A stretch of DNA of 41,812 nt from Pseudomonadota bacterium (GTDB lineage: Bacteria; Pseudomonadota; Gammaproteobacteria; Burkholderiales; Burkholderiaceae_D). The notes below the pieces were generated by a model that was not told the DNA's origin, did not search any database, and saw only the letters and a program-made list of their open reading frames with translations. This document shows positions 1-8,046 of this stretch, in pieces (within the stretch, counting starts at the first letter, position 1; the number at the start of each line of letters is the position of its first letter). A program made the translations under genes and the position numbers. Location of the stretch: assembly GCA_030272785.1 (NCBI GenBank), contig JARXKM010000011.1, forward strand, positions 1-41,812. Direction: 5' to 3'.

Positions 1-383
1 TGATCACCTTCATCATGTTCGAGGCGGCCTACTACTGCGAGATCATGCGCAGCGGGATCGGCTCGATCGCGCGCGGCCAGGTGTGGGCCGGCCAGGCCCT
101 CGGCATGAACTATTGGCAGACCATGAGCCATGTCGTGCTGCCGCAGGCATTTCGCAACATGATCCCCTTGCTGCTGACCCAGACCATCGTGCTGTTCCAG
201 GACGTCTCGCTGGTGTACGTGCTGTCGATCCCCGATTTCGTCGGCGCCGCCAGCAAGGTCGCCCAGCGCGACGGCCGCCTGGTGGAGATGTACAGCTTCG
301 TGGCGCTGGTGTATTTCATCCTTTGCCTGGCGCTTTCGGCGCTGGTGCGGCGCCTGCATCAGCGCGTCGCGATTATCCGCTAG
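1..383 (+). CDS. gltK: Glutamate/aspartate ABC transporter permease GltK (3' part only)
   Basis: The reading frame is open from base 3 and the 5' part of the gene lies outside the window. The 126 visible residues are the C-terminal part of a polar amino-acid ABC permease. They contain the EAA loop that docks on the ATPase (EAAYYCEIMRSGIGS through GQALGMNYWQTMSHVVLPQA), then PLLLTQTIVLFQDVSLVYVLS and a final membrane helix. From memory of the E. coli protein, these stretches match GltK better than other permeases of the family. It would form the inner-membrane channel with GltJ and be driven by GltL, encoded 27 bp downstream. The upstream part of the operon (binding protein, GltJ) is presumably just outside the window. 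Confidence 0.9.
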   Translation, partial: ITFIMFEAAYYCEIMRSGIGSIARGQVWAGQALGMNYWQTMSHVVLPQAFRNMIPLLLTQTIVLFQDVSLVYVLSIPDFVGAASKVAQRDGRLVEMYSFVALVYFILCLALSALVRRLHQRVAIIR

Positions 384-410
384 TGCCCACTTGTGAATTT
401 GGAGAAGAAA

Positions 411-1136
411 ATGATTGAACTGAAGGACATCAGCAAATGGTACGGCCAGTTCCAGGTGCTCGACGGCTGCACGACCAAGGTCGGCAAGGGCGACGTGATG
501 GTCATCTGCGGCCCCTCGGGCTCCGGCAAATCGACCTTGATCAAGACCGTCAACGGCCTCGAGCCGTTCCAGCAAGGCGCGATCACGGTCGACGGCGTGT
601 CGGTCGGCGACCCCAACACCAATCTGTCGAAGCTGCGCGCGCGGATCGGCATGGTGTTCCAGAATTTCGAGCTGTTTCCGCATTTGTCGATCCGCGAAAA
701 CCTCACGATCGGCCAGATCAAGGTGCTCAAGCGCAGCGCGGACGAGGCCAACGCCAAGGGCCTGAAGTACCTCGACCGGGTCGGCCTGAGCGCGCAGCAG
801 GACAAGTTTCCCGGCCAGCTCTCGGGCGGCCAGCAGCAGCGGGTCGCCATCGCCCGGGCCTTGTCGATGGACCCGATCGCGATGCTGTTCGACGAGCCCA
901 CCTCGGCGCTCGACCCGGAAATGATCAACGAGGTGCTCGACGTGATGGTCGGCCTGGCGCAGGAGGGCATGACGATGATGGTGGTCACCCACGAGATGGG
1001 TTTCGCCAAGCGGGTCGCCAACCGCATCGTCTTCATGGACCAGGGAAAAGTCATCGAGGACTGTACCAAGGACCAGTTCTTCGGCACCCAGCGCTCCGAT
1101 CGCGCGCGCGACTTCCTCGCCAAGATCATTCATTGA
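411..1136 (+). CDS. gltL: Glutamate/aspartate ABC transporter ATP-binding protein GltL
   Basis: A 241-residue ABC ATPase, the same length as E. coli GltL. Visible motifs are Walker [10 protein letters not shown] (about 34-42), the Q-loop region [13 protein letters not shown], the signature LSGGQQQ, Walker [14 protein letters not shown] and the switch His in [10 protein letters not shown] chose the ATG at 411 because GGAG lies 10 bases upstream. An in-frame GTG at 393 would add six residues (MNLEKK) that the family lacks. It energises uptake of glutamate/aspartate through GltJK in the cytoplasmic membrane. It lies 27 bp after gltK and 34 bp before gdhA, so the three genes are probably one transcript that imports glutamate and then deaminates it. 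Confidence 0.93.
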   Translation: MIELKDISKWYGQFQVLDGCTTKVGKGDVMVICGPSGSGKSTLIKTVNGLEPFQQGAITVDGVSVGDPNTNLSKLRARIGMVFQNFELFPHLSIRENLTIGQIKVLKRSADEANAKGLKYLDRVGLSAQQDKFPGQLSGGQQQRVAIARALSMDPIAMLFDEPTSALDPEMINEVLDVMVGLAQEGMTMMVVTHEMGFAKRVANRIVFMDQGKVIEDCTKDQFFGTQRSDRARDFLAKIIH

Positions 1137-1170
1137 ACACCATTTTCAACACCAATCAAGGAGTCACCGC

Positions 1171-2457
1171 ATGACCAGCCAACACGAAGTGCCATCCTAC
1201 CTGCTCCCCAAGGAAAACAACCCGTGGAGCGTCTACCTCGAGCAGGTCGACCGCGTCACCCCGCACCTGGGCGGCCTGGCGCGCTGGGTCGAGACGCTCA
1301 AGCGGCCCAAGCGGGTGCTGATCGTCGACGTGCCGATCGAGCGTGACGACGGCACCATTGCCCACTTCGAGGGCTACCGGGTGCAGCACAACATGTCGCG
1401 CGGGCCGGGCAAGGGCGGGGTACGGTTCCACCAGGACGTGACGCTGTCCGAAGTGATGGCGCTGTCGGCCTGGATGACGGTCAAGAACGCAGCGGTGAAC
1501 GTGCCGTACGGCGGCGCCAAGGGCGGCATCCGGGTCGACCCGAAGACCCTGTCGCAGGGCGAGCTGCAGCGCATGACGCGCCGCTACACCAGCGAGATCG
1601 GCATCATCATCGGGCCGAACAAGGACATCCCGGCGCCCGACGTCAACACCAACGAACAGACCATGGCGTGGATGATGGATACGTACTCGATGAACCAGGG
1701 CGGCACCGCGACCGGCGTGGTCACCGGCAAGCCGATTTCGCTGGGCGGCAGCCTCGGACGGCGTGACGCTACCGGTCGCGGCGTGTACGTCGCCGGCTGC
1801 GAGGCGGCCCTCAAGCTCGGCATGCCGATCGCCGGCGCAAAGGTCGCCGTGCAGGGCTTCGGCAATGTCGGCGGCATCGCCGCCCGGCTGTTCGCCGAAG
1901 CCGGCGCGCTGGTGGTGGCGGTGCAGGACCACGGCGGCGCGATCGTGCATGAGGGCGGGCTCGACGTGCCGGCCTTGCTGGCGCACGTGGCCGAGACGGG
2001 CAGCGTGGCGGGGTTTGCCGGTGCCGAGGACCGCATCGCGCGCGAGCGCTTCTGGGGCGTCGATTGCGACATCCTGATTCCGGCCGCGCTCGAGCAGCAG
2101 ATCACCGTCGACAACGCCGACCAGATCCGCGCGCGCATCATCCTCGAAGGCGCCAACGGGCCGACCACGCCGGAAGCGGACGACATCCTGCACGCAAAGG
2201 GCGTGCTGGTGGTGCCGGACGTGATCGCCAACGCGGGCGGCGTCACCGTCAGCTACTTCGAATGGGTGCAGGACTTCTCCAGCTTTTTCTGGAGCGAGGA
2301 CGACATCAACGCGCGCCTGACCCGCATCATGCACGACGCCTTCGCGGCGGTCTGGCAGGTAGCGCAGGACAAGCAGGTGTCGCTGCGGACGGCGGCGTTC
2401 GTGGTGGCGTGTACCCGCGTGTTGCAGGCGCGCGAGGTGCGCGGCCTGTATCCATAA
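1171..2457 (+). CDS. gdhA: Glutamate dehydrogenase (Glu/Leu/Phe/Val family)
   Basis: A 428-residue protein of the Glu/Leu/Phe/Val dehydrogenase family, which interconverts glutamate with 2-oxoglutarate plus ammonia in the cytosol. The substrate domain has the conserved [13 protein letters not shown] block (about 111-123) with the catalytic lysine, preceded by [11 protein letters not shown]. The Rossmann domain has QGFGNVGG (about 227-234), followed by an acidic/hydrophobic region ([11 protein letters not shown]) consistent with NAD use. [12 protein letters not shown] and [16 protein letters not shown] are also typical of the family. The start has AAGGAG 7 bases upstream. Its place directly after gltKL suggests a catabolic role in using imported glutamate. 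The cofactor preference is inferred, not seen. Confidence 0.93.
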   Translation: MTSQHEVPSYLLPKENNPWSVYLEQVDRVTPHLGGLARWVETLKRPKRVLIVDVPIERDDGTIAHFEGYRVQHNMSRGPGKGGVRFHQDVTLSEVMALSAWMTVKNAAVNVPYGGAKGGIRVDPKTLSQGELQRMTRRYTSEIGIIIGPNKDIPAPDVNTNEQTMAWMMDTYSMNQGGTATGVVTGKPISLGGSLGRRDATGRGVYVAGCEAALKLGMPIAGAKVAVQGFGNVGGIAARLFAEAGALVVAVQDHGGAIVHEGGLDVPALLAHVAETGSVAGFAGAEDRIARERFWGVDCDILIPAALEQQITVDNADQIRARIILEGANGPTTPEADDILHAKGVLVVPDVIANAGGVTVSYFEWVQDFSSFFWSEDDINARLTRIMHDAFAAVWQVAQDKQVSLRTAAFVVACTRVLQAREVRGLYP

Positions 2458-2534
2458 TGCGCGGCAGCGCGCAGCGGCGCAACAGGGCAGGACTGGAATG
2501 CTGAAATAGGCAACAACGCAGGCAGGGAAGGGAA

Positions 2535-2566
2535 GCCGGCACCGCCCGCGCGGGGCGATGCCGGGT
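2535..2566. terminator. GC-rich hairpin between convergent gdhA and TonB receptor
   Basis: CCGGCA at 2536-2541 pairs with TGCCGG at 2559-2564, and an inner GCCC/GGGC stem closes a GCGC loop. It lies between two convergent genes. There is no U tract on either strand, so it may be only a transcription barrier or a mRNA 3'-end stabiliser. Confidence 0.4.
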
Positions 2567-2583
2567 ACATCACATTACAACGT

Positions 2584-5289
2584 TCAGAAGTCGTACGTCA
2601 TGCGCAGGTTGAACGAGCGGCCGATCGGACTGGCGGCGCTGCTCAGGTAACCGAACGTGTAGCCGCTGTGGTTGGTCACTGGCGGCTTTTCATCCAACAG
2701 GTTGGTCACGCCGGCGACGATGGCGATGTGCTTGAAACCCTTGTAGGTGGTGGTCAGGTTCCATACCTTGTACGGCTCGATGTCGCGGAAATACTGGGCT
2801 GCCACCAGGTTCTGGTCGTGGTAGCCCGAGTTGTAGTTCTGCGTCAGCTGCGCACCCAGGTTGCCATAGTTCCAATTCAGGCGCAGGGTGTGCTTCCAGC
2901 GGAATGTCAGGATCGGCAGGCTGCTGGTGGTGCCGTTGCTGGCGACGCCAAAGCGGCCGATGTTCGAGACGTAGTCGCCGCCTTTTTCCAGCTGGTTGTC
3001 GAACTGGGTCAGGTAGGTGCCGTCAAGCTGCACCTTGAAGTTGCCGGCCGCGGTTTGCGGGAAAGCGTAGGCACCCGAGACGTCGATACCGGCCGCTTTC
3101 TGCCCACCCAGGTTCATCGTGACGTTCTTGATGTAGTTGAGGGTGCCGTCGGAATTGCGCACGAACAGCGGCGCGTATTTGACCGGATCGGCGAAGTAGA
3201 CCTGCTCGGGCAGGTTGGCCAGCATGTCGGTCATGCGGATGTTCCAGTAATCGAACGACAGCGTCATGTTCTTGGTCGGTTCGACCACCATGCCGAGCGT
3301 GAAGCCTTTCGATTTTTCCGGAATCAGGTCGGCGTTGCTGCCGGTCTGCTTGGGCAGCGCGACGTTGCACACCGCCGAGGCGACGTAGCCGGGCAGTGCC
3401 TTGCCGCTGCCGGCGACGGCCGGCGTGGCGCTTGGGCACAGCACCGGATCGTCCCATTTCGCGCTGGTGGTGGTGGTGGCGCCCGGCAGGCGGTAGCCGT
3501 AGCGGTCGAACAGGGTCGGCGCGCGGAAGCCGGTGTTGGCCGAGCCGCGGAACATCAAGGTCTTCATCGGCTCAAAGCGGAAACTGGCCTTCGGATTGAT
3601 GGTGTTGCCGAAGTCGCTGAAATGGTCGTCGCGAATTGCCAGGTCGAGGTCGAGCTGCTTGGTGATCGGAATATCGAGTTCCGCAAACAGCGCCGCCACG
3701 TTGCGCGCGCCCTGGCCATGCGATGGGCTCGAGCCGGCGTAGGTGACGATCGAGGTGATATCGAGCTTGGTGTCTTCGGTGGTATCGCGGTGGAAGTCGG
3801 TACCGACCGCCAGCGACATCGCGCCGCCGGCCAGCTGGGTCAGCGCGCGGGTGACGGTCAGGTCGGCGCCGGCGAAGGTGCTCTTCGAGGTGCGGTTGCG
3901 CACGCCGTCGGCGCCGATCGACTTCAGGTAGGCCAGGCCGGTCGCATCCTGCAGGGCGAACGGATTGAGCGAACCGTTGGCCAGGCCGGTGATCAGGCCC
4001 GGACCGCTGACGTAGCCCGATTGGTAGTAGTTGTCGCGCGCGCTGCTGCCGTACACCAAGCCGGCCTTGTAGTCCCACTCGCCGACGCGGCCCTCGTCAT
4101 TGACCGCCAGGCGCTGGTTGATCTGCACGTCCTTGGTCGTGGCCAGGCCGAGGTCGGCCACGCTCCAAGTGACGATCAGCGGTTCGCCTTTCAGGGTGCT
4201 CACCGCCGGCGTGCCGCCGCTGGCGCCCGGATACCACTTGCTGGTCGACGGCAGCGTGGCGCTGATGCCGTTGGCAGCCAGGCTGGTGGTCGGATTCTTG
4301 GTGCCGAGGATGTATTCCTGGCCGCGCAAATAGTCGATGCTCAGGGTATGGTCGTCCGAGAACCGCTTGGTGCCGCGCGCGTAGAACGTCACCTGCTGGT
4401 TGGCGTACAGCGCGGTGCCGTATTCGCTGGCGTTGAGGATACAGGTGCTCTTGGCGCCCTGGATCGAGTATGGCGCGGCGCAGCCGGCGTTGTAGAGCGG
4501 GTTGGCGGCGGTCTTGTTGGCGGTGGTGGTGAAGTTGGCTGGCATCGCATAGCCGCCGCTGCCCAGGGCCGGAGCGCGCCCGATGCTGGTCAGCAGGTCG
4601 ACCGAGCTTAAGTCGGCACGGTCGGAGGCGGCTAGCCGGCTGCGGCGGTGCGCGTCGAGCGTGCCGTACAGGTTCCAGCCGTCGCTGGCCAGGTTACCCT
4701 TGCCGAAGGTGAGGGTGGCGCGCTGTTCGTCGCCGCCGCCCTTTTTCTCCGGCTGGATGTATTGCGCCGTGACGGATGCGCCGTCGAACGAATTCTTGGT
4801 GATGAAGTTGACCACGCCGCCGATCGCGTCGGAGCCGTAGATCGACGAAGCGCCGTCGCGCAGGATCTCGACGCGCGACAGGGCGCTCATTGGAATGACG
4901 TCGAGGTTGGCGTAGCCGTCGGCGATCGCCTCGTTGGCCAGGCGGCGGCCGTTGAGCAGGACCAGCGTGCGGTTCACGCCCAGGCCGCGCAGGTTGATGT
5001 TGGTGCCCGAACCGGCGTTCGACGGCGCCAGCGAGGCCGATTGCGGCAGTGCCATCATGACGTCGGCCAGCGTGGTCATGCCGCGCTGCGCGAATTCTTC
5101 GGCCTTGATGGTGGTCACCGGCAGCGCCGCTTCGGTGGCCAGGCGCTTGATGCTCGAGCCGGTCACTTCGACCCGCTGGATCGGCGCGTCGGCCTGTTGT
5201 GCGTGCGCCTGGCCCATCATCGTCAGCACCGCGAGGGTGATCGATGACAGTACCAGTTTGGACGGCAAGGTATGGGATGGACGTTTCAT
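2584..5289 (-). CDS. TonB-dependent outer-membrane receptor
   Basis: A 901-residue TonB-dependent receptor. It has a Sec signal peptide (cut near residue 30, ...MGQAHA|QQ) and a TonB box-like segment QRVEVTGSSIKR. The plug domain follows (about 50-170, with NINLRGLGVNRTLVLLNGRR and RVEILRDGASSIYGSDAIGGVVNFIT). The rest is a long beta-barrel ending in NLRMTYDF, with the terminal Phe expected by the Bam machinery. The barrel region SANTGFRAPTLFDRYG is typical of the family. The start is supported by AGGAG 9 bases upstream. The substrate cannot be read from sequence. Its position beside pectinases, and a leader element shared with the polygalacturonase gene, suggest uptake of pectin oligomers (inference). 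Confidence 0.92.
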   Translation of the reverse strand: MKRPSHTLPSKLVLSSITLAVLTMMGQAHAQQADAPIQRVEVTGSSIKRLATEAALPVTTIKAEEFAQRGMTTLADVMMALPQSASLAPSNAGSGTNINLRGLGVNRTLVLLNGRRLANEAIADGYANLDVIPMSALSRVEILRDGASSIYGSDAIGGVVNFITKNSFDGASVTAQYIQPEKKGGGDEQRATLTFGKGNLASDGWNLYGTLDAHRRSRLAASDRADLSSVDLLTSIGRAPALGSGGYAMPANFTTTANKTAANPLYNAGCAAPYSIQGAKSTCILNASEYGTALYANQQVTFYARGTKRFSDDHTLSIDYLRGQEYILGTKNPTTSLAANGISATLPSTSKWYPGASGGTPAVSTLKGEPLIVTWSVADLGLATTKDVQINQRLAVNDEGRVGEWDYKAGLVYGSSARDNYYQSGYVSGPGLITGLANGSLNPFALQDATGLAYLKSIGADGVRNRTSKSTFAGADLTVTRALTQLAGGAMSLAVGTDFHRDTTEDTKLDITSIVTYAGSSPSHGQGARNVAALFAELDIPITKQLDLDLAIRDDHFSDFGNTINPKASFRFEPMKTLMFRGSANTGFRAPTLFDRYGYRLPGATTTTSAKWDDPVLCPSATPAVAGSGKALPGYVASAVCNVALPKQTGSNADLIPEKSKGFTLGMVVEPTKNMTLSFDYWNIRMTDMLANLPEQVYFADPVKYAPLFVRNSDGTLNYIKNVTMNLGGQKAAGIDVSGAYAFPQTAAGNFKVQLDGTYLTQFDNQLEKGGDYVSNIGRFGVASNGTTSSLPILTFRWKHTLRLNWNYGNLGAQLTQNYNSGYHDQNLVAAQYFRDIEPYKVWNLTTTYKGFKHIAIVAGVTNLLDEKPPVTNHSGYTFGYLSSAASPIGRSFNLRMTYDF

Positions 5290-5359
5290 GAAGCTGTCTC
5301 CTGCAAATTATCGATAGTTGAAAGAGCGCCTACCTCTTAGGGGTGGCTCAGGTTCAGGG

Positions 5360-5419
5360 CACCTCGCGTACCCTGCGCCACTGCGACGAGGGCCGGCAGT
5401 CAGGCTGCGGCCGAGGTCG
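5360..5419 (-). ncRNA. Candidate structured leader RNA, copy 1 (receptor 5' UTR)
   Basis: On the minus strand this is the 5' leader of the TonB receptor gene, downstream of the promoter at 5489-5517. It can fold as a three-way junction. P1 is ACCUCG with CGAGGU (forward 5412-5417 with 5361-5366). P2 is GGCCG-CAG with CUG-C-CGGCC. P3 is CUC...GGG plus CGC-AGUG-GCG. A second copy at 12505-12561 precedes a polygalacturonase gene and shows paired changes in P2 and P3. I do not recognise it as a known riboswitch class. It could alternatively be a dispersed repeat. Confidence 0.45.
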
Positions 5420-5488
5420 AATGTGGTCAATAATTCAAAGACTGTTGCTCTGGCGGTGGCCGCCAAACGCGCAAGTAGGTGAGCAGTA

Positions 5489-5517
5489 ATCTTATGTCAT
5501 ACGATGTCATATCACAA
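5489..5517 (-). promoter_or_regulatory. Sigma70-like promoter of the TonB receptor gene with internal operator
   Basis: Reading the minus strand, TTGTGA (-35, forward 5512-5517) and TAAGAT (-10, forward 5489-5494) are separated by exactly 17 bp. The spacer and its edge contain a palindrome of form TGnCAT-N3-ATGnCA (forward 5495-5509), so a bound repressor would block polymerase. The expected start near 5482 gives a leader of about 190 nt that carries the candidate structured RNA. This operator differs from the TGG-N5-CCA sites found elsewhere in the region. Confidence 0.55.
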
Positions 5518-5747
5518 GGACTGGATTACCACGGTGGCGGTTTTTGCCACAAAACACCACACTAATTGGCGACGATTGTGCTTGCGGGGGCGATTTACGC
5601 GTATTTACTTGAGGTATGACAACTGATAACCGCCACGGTGAGGATTTTTCTGTCCAATTTCCCATCGTTATCAGCAGCTGCGCACGGTGCTTTCGGCAAG
5701 CGGGGGCAGTGCCCCAGCGAAATTGCTGAAGTGAGCGCAGCAGGACG

Positions 5748-5804
5748 TTGCACTTTGGCCGGGTGCTGACTATACTCGTGTTCGTTGTACGATGACGTAT
5801 AACG
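5748..5804 (+). promoter_or_regulatory. Promoter and palindromic operator of the SMP-30 operon
   Basis: TTGCAC (5748-5753) and TATACT (5771-5776) are separated by 17 bp, a good sigma70 promoter. A 22-bp near-perfect palindrome follows at 5783-5804, with half-sites CGTTGTACG and CGTATAACG around a 4-base centre. It covers the expected transcription start, the typical position for a repressor site. The stretch between this and the receptor promoter (5518-5747) holds no gene that I can see. It contains one isolated GTATGACA (5614-5621) resembling half of the receptor operator. Confidence 0.6.
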
Positions 5805-5833
5805 TGGACGAATTAAATCTGCTAGGGGTTAAC

Positions 5834-6724
5834 GTGAATATTGATCGCATCGGCGCCATCGCCTGCCTGGTGGGCGAAAGCCCGCTGTGGTGCGCCCGCC
5901 GCGCGCTGTGGTACTGGGTCGACATTGCGGCGCGCAAGGTGTGGCGCTTCGATCCGGCCACCGGCGCGGCGCGCGCCTGGCAGACCGACGAAATGGTCGC
6001 CTGCATCGCCCTCGACGACGCCGGTACGCTGATCGCCGGCATGGAGAGCGGGATTTTTCGCCTGCGCCTGGCCGAGGACGGCCCGTCGGTCGATGCCGAA
6101 CGGCTGGCCGCGCCGGCCGAAAGCATGGCCGGGATGCGCTTCAATGACGGCCGCTGCGATCGCCAGGGCCGCTTCTGGAGCGGCACCATGGCGCTCGACA
6201 TGACGCACGCGCCGGCGCTCGGCAAGCTGTATCGCTACACGGCAGGGCAGCCGCTGTCGGCGCCGCTGGTCGACGCGCTGGTGACGCAAAACGGGCTGGC
6301 CTGGTCGCCCGACGGCCGTACCATGTACCTGTCCGATTCGCATGCGTCGCGTCGCGTGGTGTGGGCGTTCGACTACGACACCGACAGCGGCACCCCAAGC
6401 CGGCAGCGGGTGTTTGTCGACATGACGCAGCATCCGGGACGTCCCGACGGCGCCGCCATCGACGTCGACGGTTGCTACTGGACCTGCGCCAACGACGCTG
6501 GCCAGCTGCACCGCTTTACTCCGGCCGGAAAGCTGGACCGCTCGATCGCGCTGCCGCTCGCCAAGCCGAGCATGTGCAGTTTCGGCGGCGCCGGCATGGC
6601 CAGCATGCTGGTGACGTCGATCAGCGCCGGCGCGCCTGCCGGCGACACGCTCGCCGGCGCGGTGCTGATGCTCGATCCGGGTGTGGCCGGCATGCCTGAG
6701 CGACGCTTCGCCGGCGCTGCCTGA
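5834..6724 (+). CDS. SMP-30/gluconolactonase-family sugar-acid lactonase
   Basis: A protein of about 296 residues of the SMP-30/LRE (COG3386) six-bladed propeller family. It hydrolyses sugar-acid lactones with a divalent metal. Visible metal-site segments are GESPLW near the N-terminus, FNDGRCD, NGLAWSPDG and PDGAAIDVDGCYW. I prefer the GTG at 5834, which has AGGGG 5 bases upstream. The in-frame ATG at 5792 lies inside the operator and almost on the predicted transcription start. In this context the likely substrate is galactarolactone made by uronate dehydrogenase, as known for SMP-30 lactonases in hexuronate pathways. An arabino- or galactonolactonase is also possible because the next gene is an aldose epimerase. 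Confidence 0.82.
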   Translation: MNIDRIGAIACLVGESPLWCARRALWYWVDIAARKVWRFDPATGAARAWQTDEMVACIALDDAGTLIAGMESGIFRLRLAEDGPSVDAERLAAPAESMAGMRFNDGRCDRQGRFWSGTMALDMTHAPALGKLYRYTAGQPLSAPLVDALVTQNGLAWSPDGRTMYLSDSHASRRVVWAFDYDTDSGTPSRQRVFVDMTQHPGRPDGAAIDVDGCYWTCANDAGQLHRFTPAGKLDRSIALPLAKPSMCSFGGAGMASMLVTSISAGAPAGDTLAGAVLMLDPGVAGMPERRFAGAA

Positions 6725-7621
6725 ATGCGTACCGTCACGTTGGAAAACGCGCTGCTGCGCGCCGAGATCGTGCCCGAGATCGGCGCCGCGCTGGCGCGCC
6801 TCGACGCGATCGGCGCCGGTGCGCCGGTGCCGGTGCTGCGCCCTTTCGAATTTTCCGGCCAACTGCCGCGGCCGAACCAGCTGGCGTGCATCGCGCTGCT
6901 GCCCTGGTCGAACCGGCTGGCCGGCGGCTTCGATTGCGACGGCCGCAGCTACCGCATCGCGCCCAACCGCGCCGGCGATCCCTACCCGATCCATGGCGAG
7001 GGCTGGCTGCTGCCCTGGCAAGTCGACCGGCAATCCGCTACCCATGTGTCGCTGCTGCTCGAACAATCCGGCGGCGCGCCGTTCTGCTACCTGGCACGGA
7101 TCGACTATGCGCTGTGCGGCGCCAGCCTCGCGGTGACGTTGGCGGTGACCAACACCGGTGCCTGCGCGCTGCCGTTCGGACTGGGCCTGCATCCGTGGAT
7201 GCCGCGCAGCGCCGCGGCGACCTTGCGCGCCCCGGCCGGCGCGGTGTGGCTGAACGGCGCGGACCGGCTGCCGGCGCAGGCCGTGGCGGTGCCGGCGGCA
7301 TGGCGTTTTGCGCAGGCGAGCGGGTTGCCGGCGACACCGGTCGATAACGTTTTTGCGGGCTGGGACGGCTGCGCCGACATCGACTGGCCGGATCGCGGCA
7401 TCACGCTGCGTATCGAGGCCGATGTCGCCCGCTATATCCTGTATGCGCCCGAAGGCGGCGACTTCTTCTGTTTCGAGCCGGTCGACCACCTGATCAACGC
7501 CCACAACCTGCCCGGCGGGCCGGTCGCCAACGGCCTGACGATGCTGGCGCCCGGCCAGCAGTTGCGGCGCCAGTTTACCTTCAGCGTCGCGCAGCGGGAA
7601 CGGGAGCGGGCGCCATGCTGA
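6725..7621 (+). CDS. Aldose 1-epimerase (galactose mutarotase-like)
   Basis: A 298-residue aldose 1-epimerase-family protein. It would interconvert the alpha and beta anomers of a sugar, or of a uronic acid, in the cytosol. Expected catalytic positions are present: His in HGEGW (about 90), His in GLHPWMP (about 156) and Glu in FEPVDHLINAHNLPGG (about 251). Its ATG directly abuts the TGA of the SMP-30 gene (6722-6724), and its own stop overlaps the next start in ATGCTGA, so the three genes are translationally coupled. Pairing a mutarotase with a lactonase fits oxidative sugar catabolism: anomer to lactone to open acid. The sugar itself cannot be told from sequence. Confidence 0.85.
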   Translation: MRTVTLENALLRAEIVPEIGAALARLDAIGAGAPVPVLRPFEFSGQLPRPNQLACIALLPWSNRLAGGFDCDGRSYRIAPNRAGDPYPIHGEGWLLPWQVDRQSATHVSLLLEQSGGAPFCYLARIDYALCGASLAVTLAVTNTGACALPFGLGLHPWMPRSAAATLRAPAGAVWLNGADRLPAQAVAVPAAWRFAQASGLPATPVDNVFAGWDGCADIDWPDRGITLRIEADVARYILYAPEGGDFFCFEPVDHLINAHNLPGGPVANGLTMLAPGQQLRRQFTFSVAQRERERAPC

Positions 7622-8031
7622 GGCCATCGAGCGCGCGGCGCCTCGTCAACCTGCGCAGCCTGGTTGCCGCCTTCGCCGGCCGCGATATCGGCCGGTCGGG
7701 CGTGGCGGCGTTGCTCGGCTGCTCCCTGTCGGCGTCGCGCAACTACCTCGCCGAACTGCTCGACGCGGGTGTGGTGCATTCCCAGCCGGTCAGGCAAAGC
7801 GATGGCGGTGGCGACCGTATCCAGTACCGGCTGAGCGCCGATCCGCGCGCCGTGCGCGACTTCCTCGCCAGCCTGGCCGTGCCGGACGGCGCCGCCGATT
7901 GCAGGGCCGCCGATCCTGCGCGCATCCAGCGCATGTGGCGCGACGCCGATTTCTTCCTCGCCGCCGGCCATGCGCCGGCGCGCCGCGATCCGCTGGTGGC
8001 CGCGCTGTTCGGCGCGGCCGGTCGCTCCTGA
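7615..8031 (+). CDS. Small HTH-domain protein, unrecognised family
   Basis: A 138-residue basic protein that I cannot assign to a named family. Residues about 10-60 (VNLRSLVAAFAGRDIGRSGVAALLGCS followed by LSASRNYLAELLDAGVVHSQPV) read as a helix-turn-helix or winged-helix fold. They suggest a DNA-binding N-terminus followed by a short wing (GDRIQYRLSAD). The C-terminal half is Ala/Asp/Arg-rich, with a conserved-looking MWRDADFFLAAGHAPARRDPLVAALFG. The start overlaps the stop of the epimerase gene by 7 bases, so it is cotranslated with two sugar enzymes. It could be a dedicated local regulator, possibly for the palindrome at 5783-5804 (inference). The operon ends 15 bp from the convergent DUF4861 gene. 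Confidence 0.65.
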   Translation: MLRPSSARRLVNLRSLVAAFAGRDIGRSGVAALLGCSLSASRNYLAELLDAGVVHSQPVRQSDGGGDRIQYRLSADPRAVRDFLASLAVPDGAADCRAADPARIQRMWRDADFFLAAGHAPARRDPLVAALFGAAGRS

Positions 8032-8046
8032 CGCCGGCGATCTGCG

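Noticed and set aside
5320-5420. Possible cobalamin riboswitch on the plus strand (GCGCCACTGCGA followed by CAGTCAGG).
   Set aside because: Only short fragments resemble the B12 box. The second copy at 12505 lacks GCCACTG, and the plus-strand orientation has no gene close downstream. The minus-strand leader reading explains both copies better.
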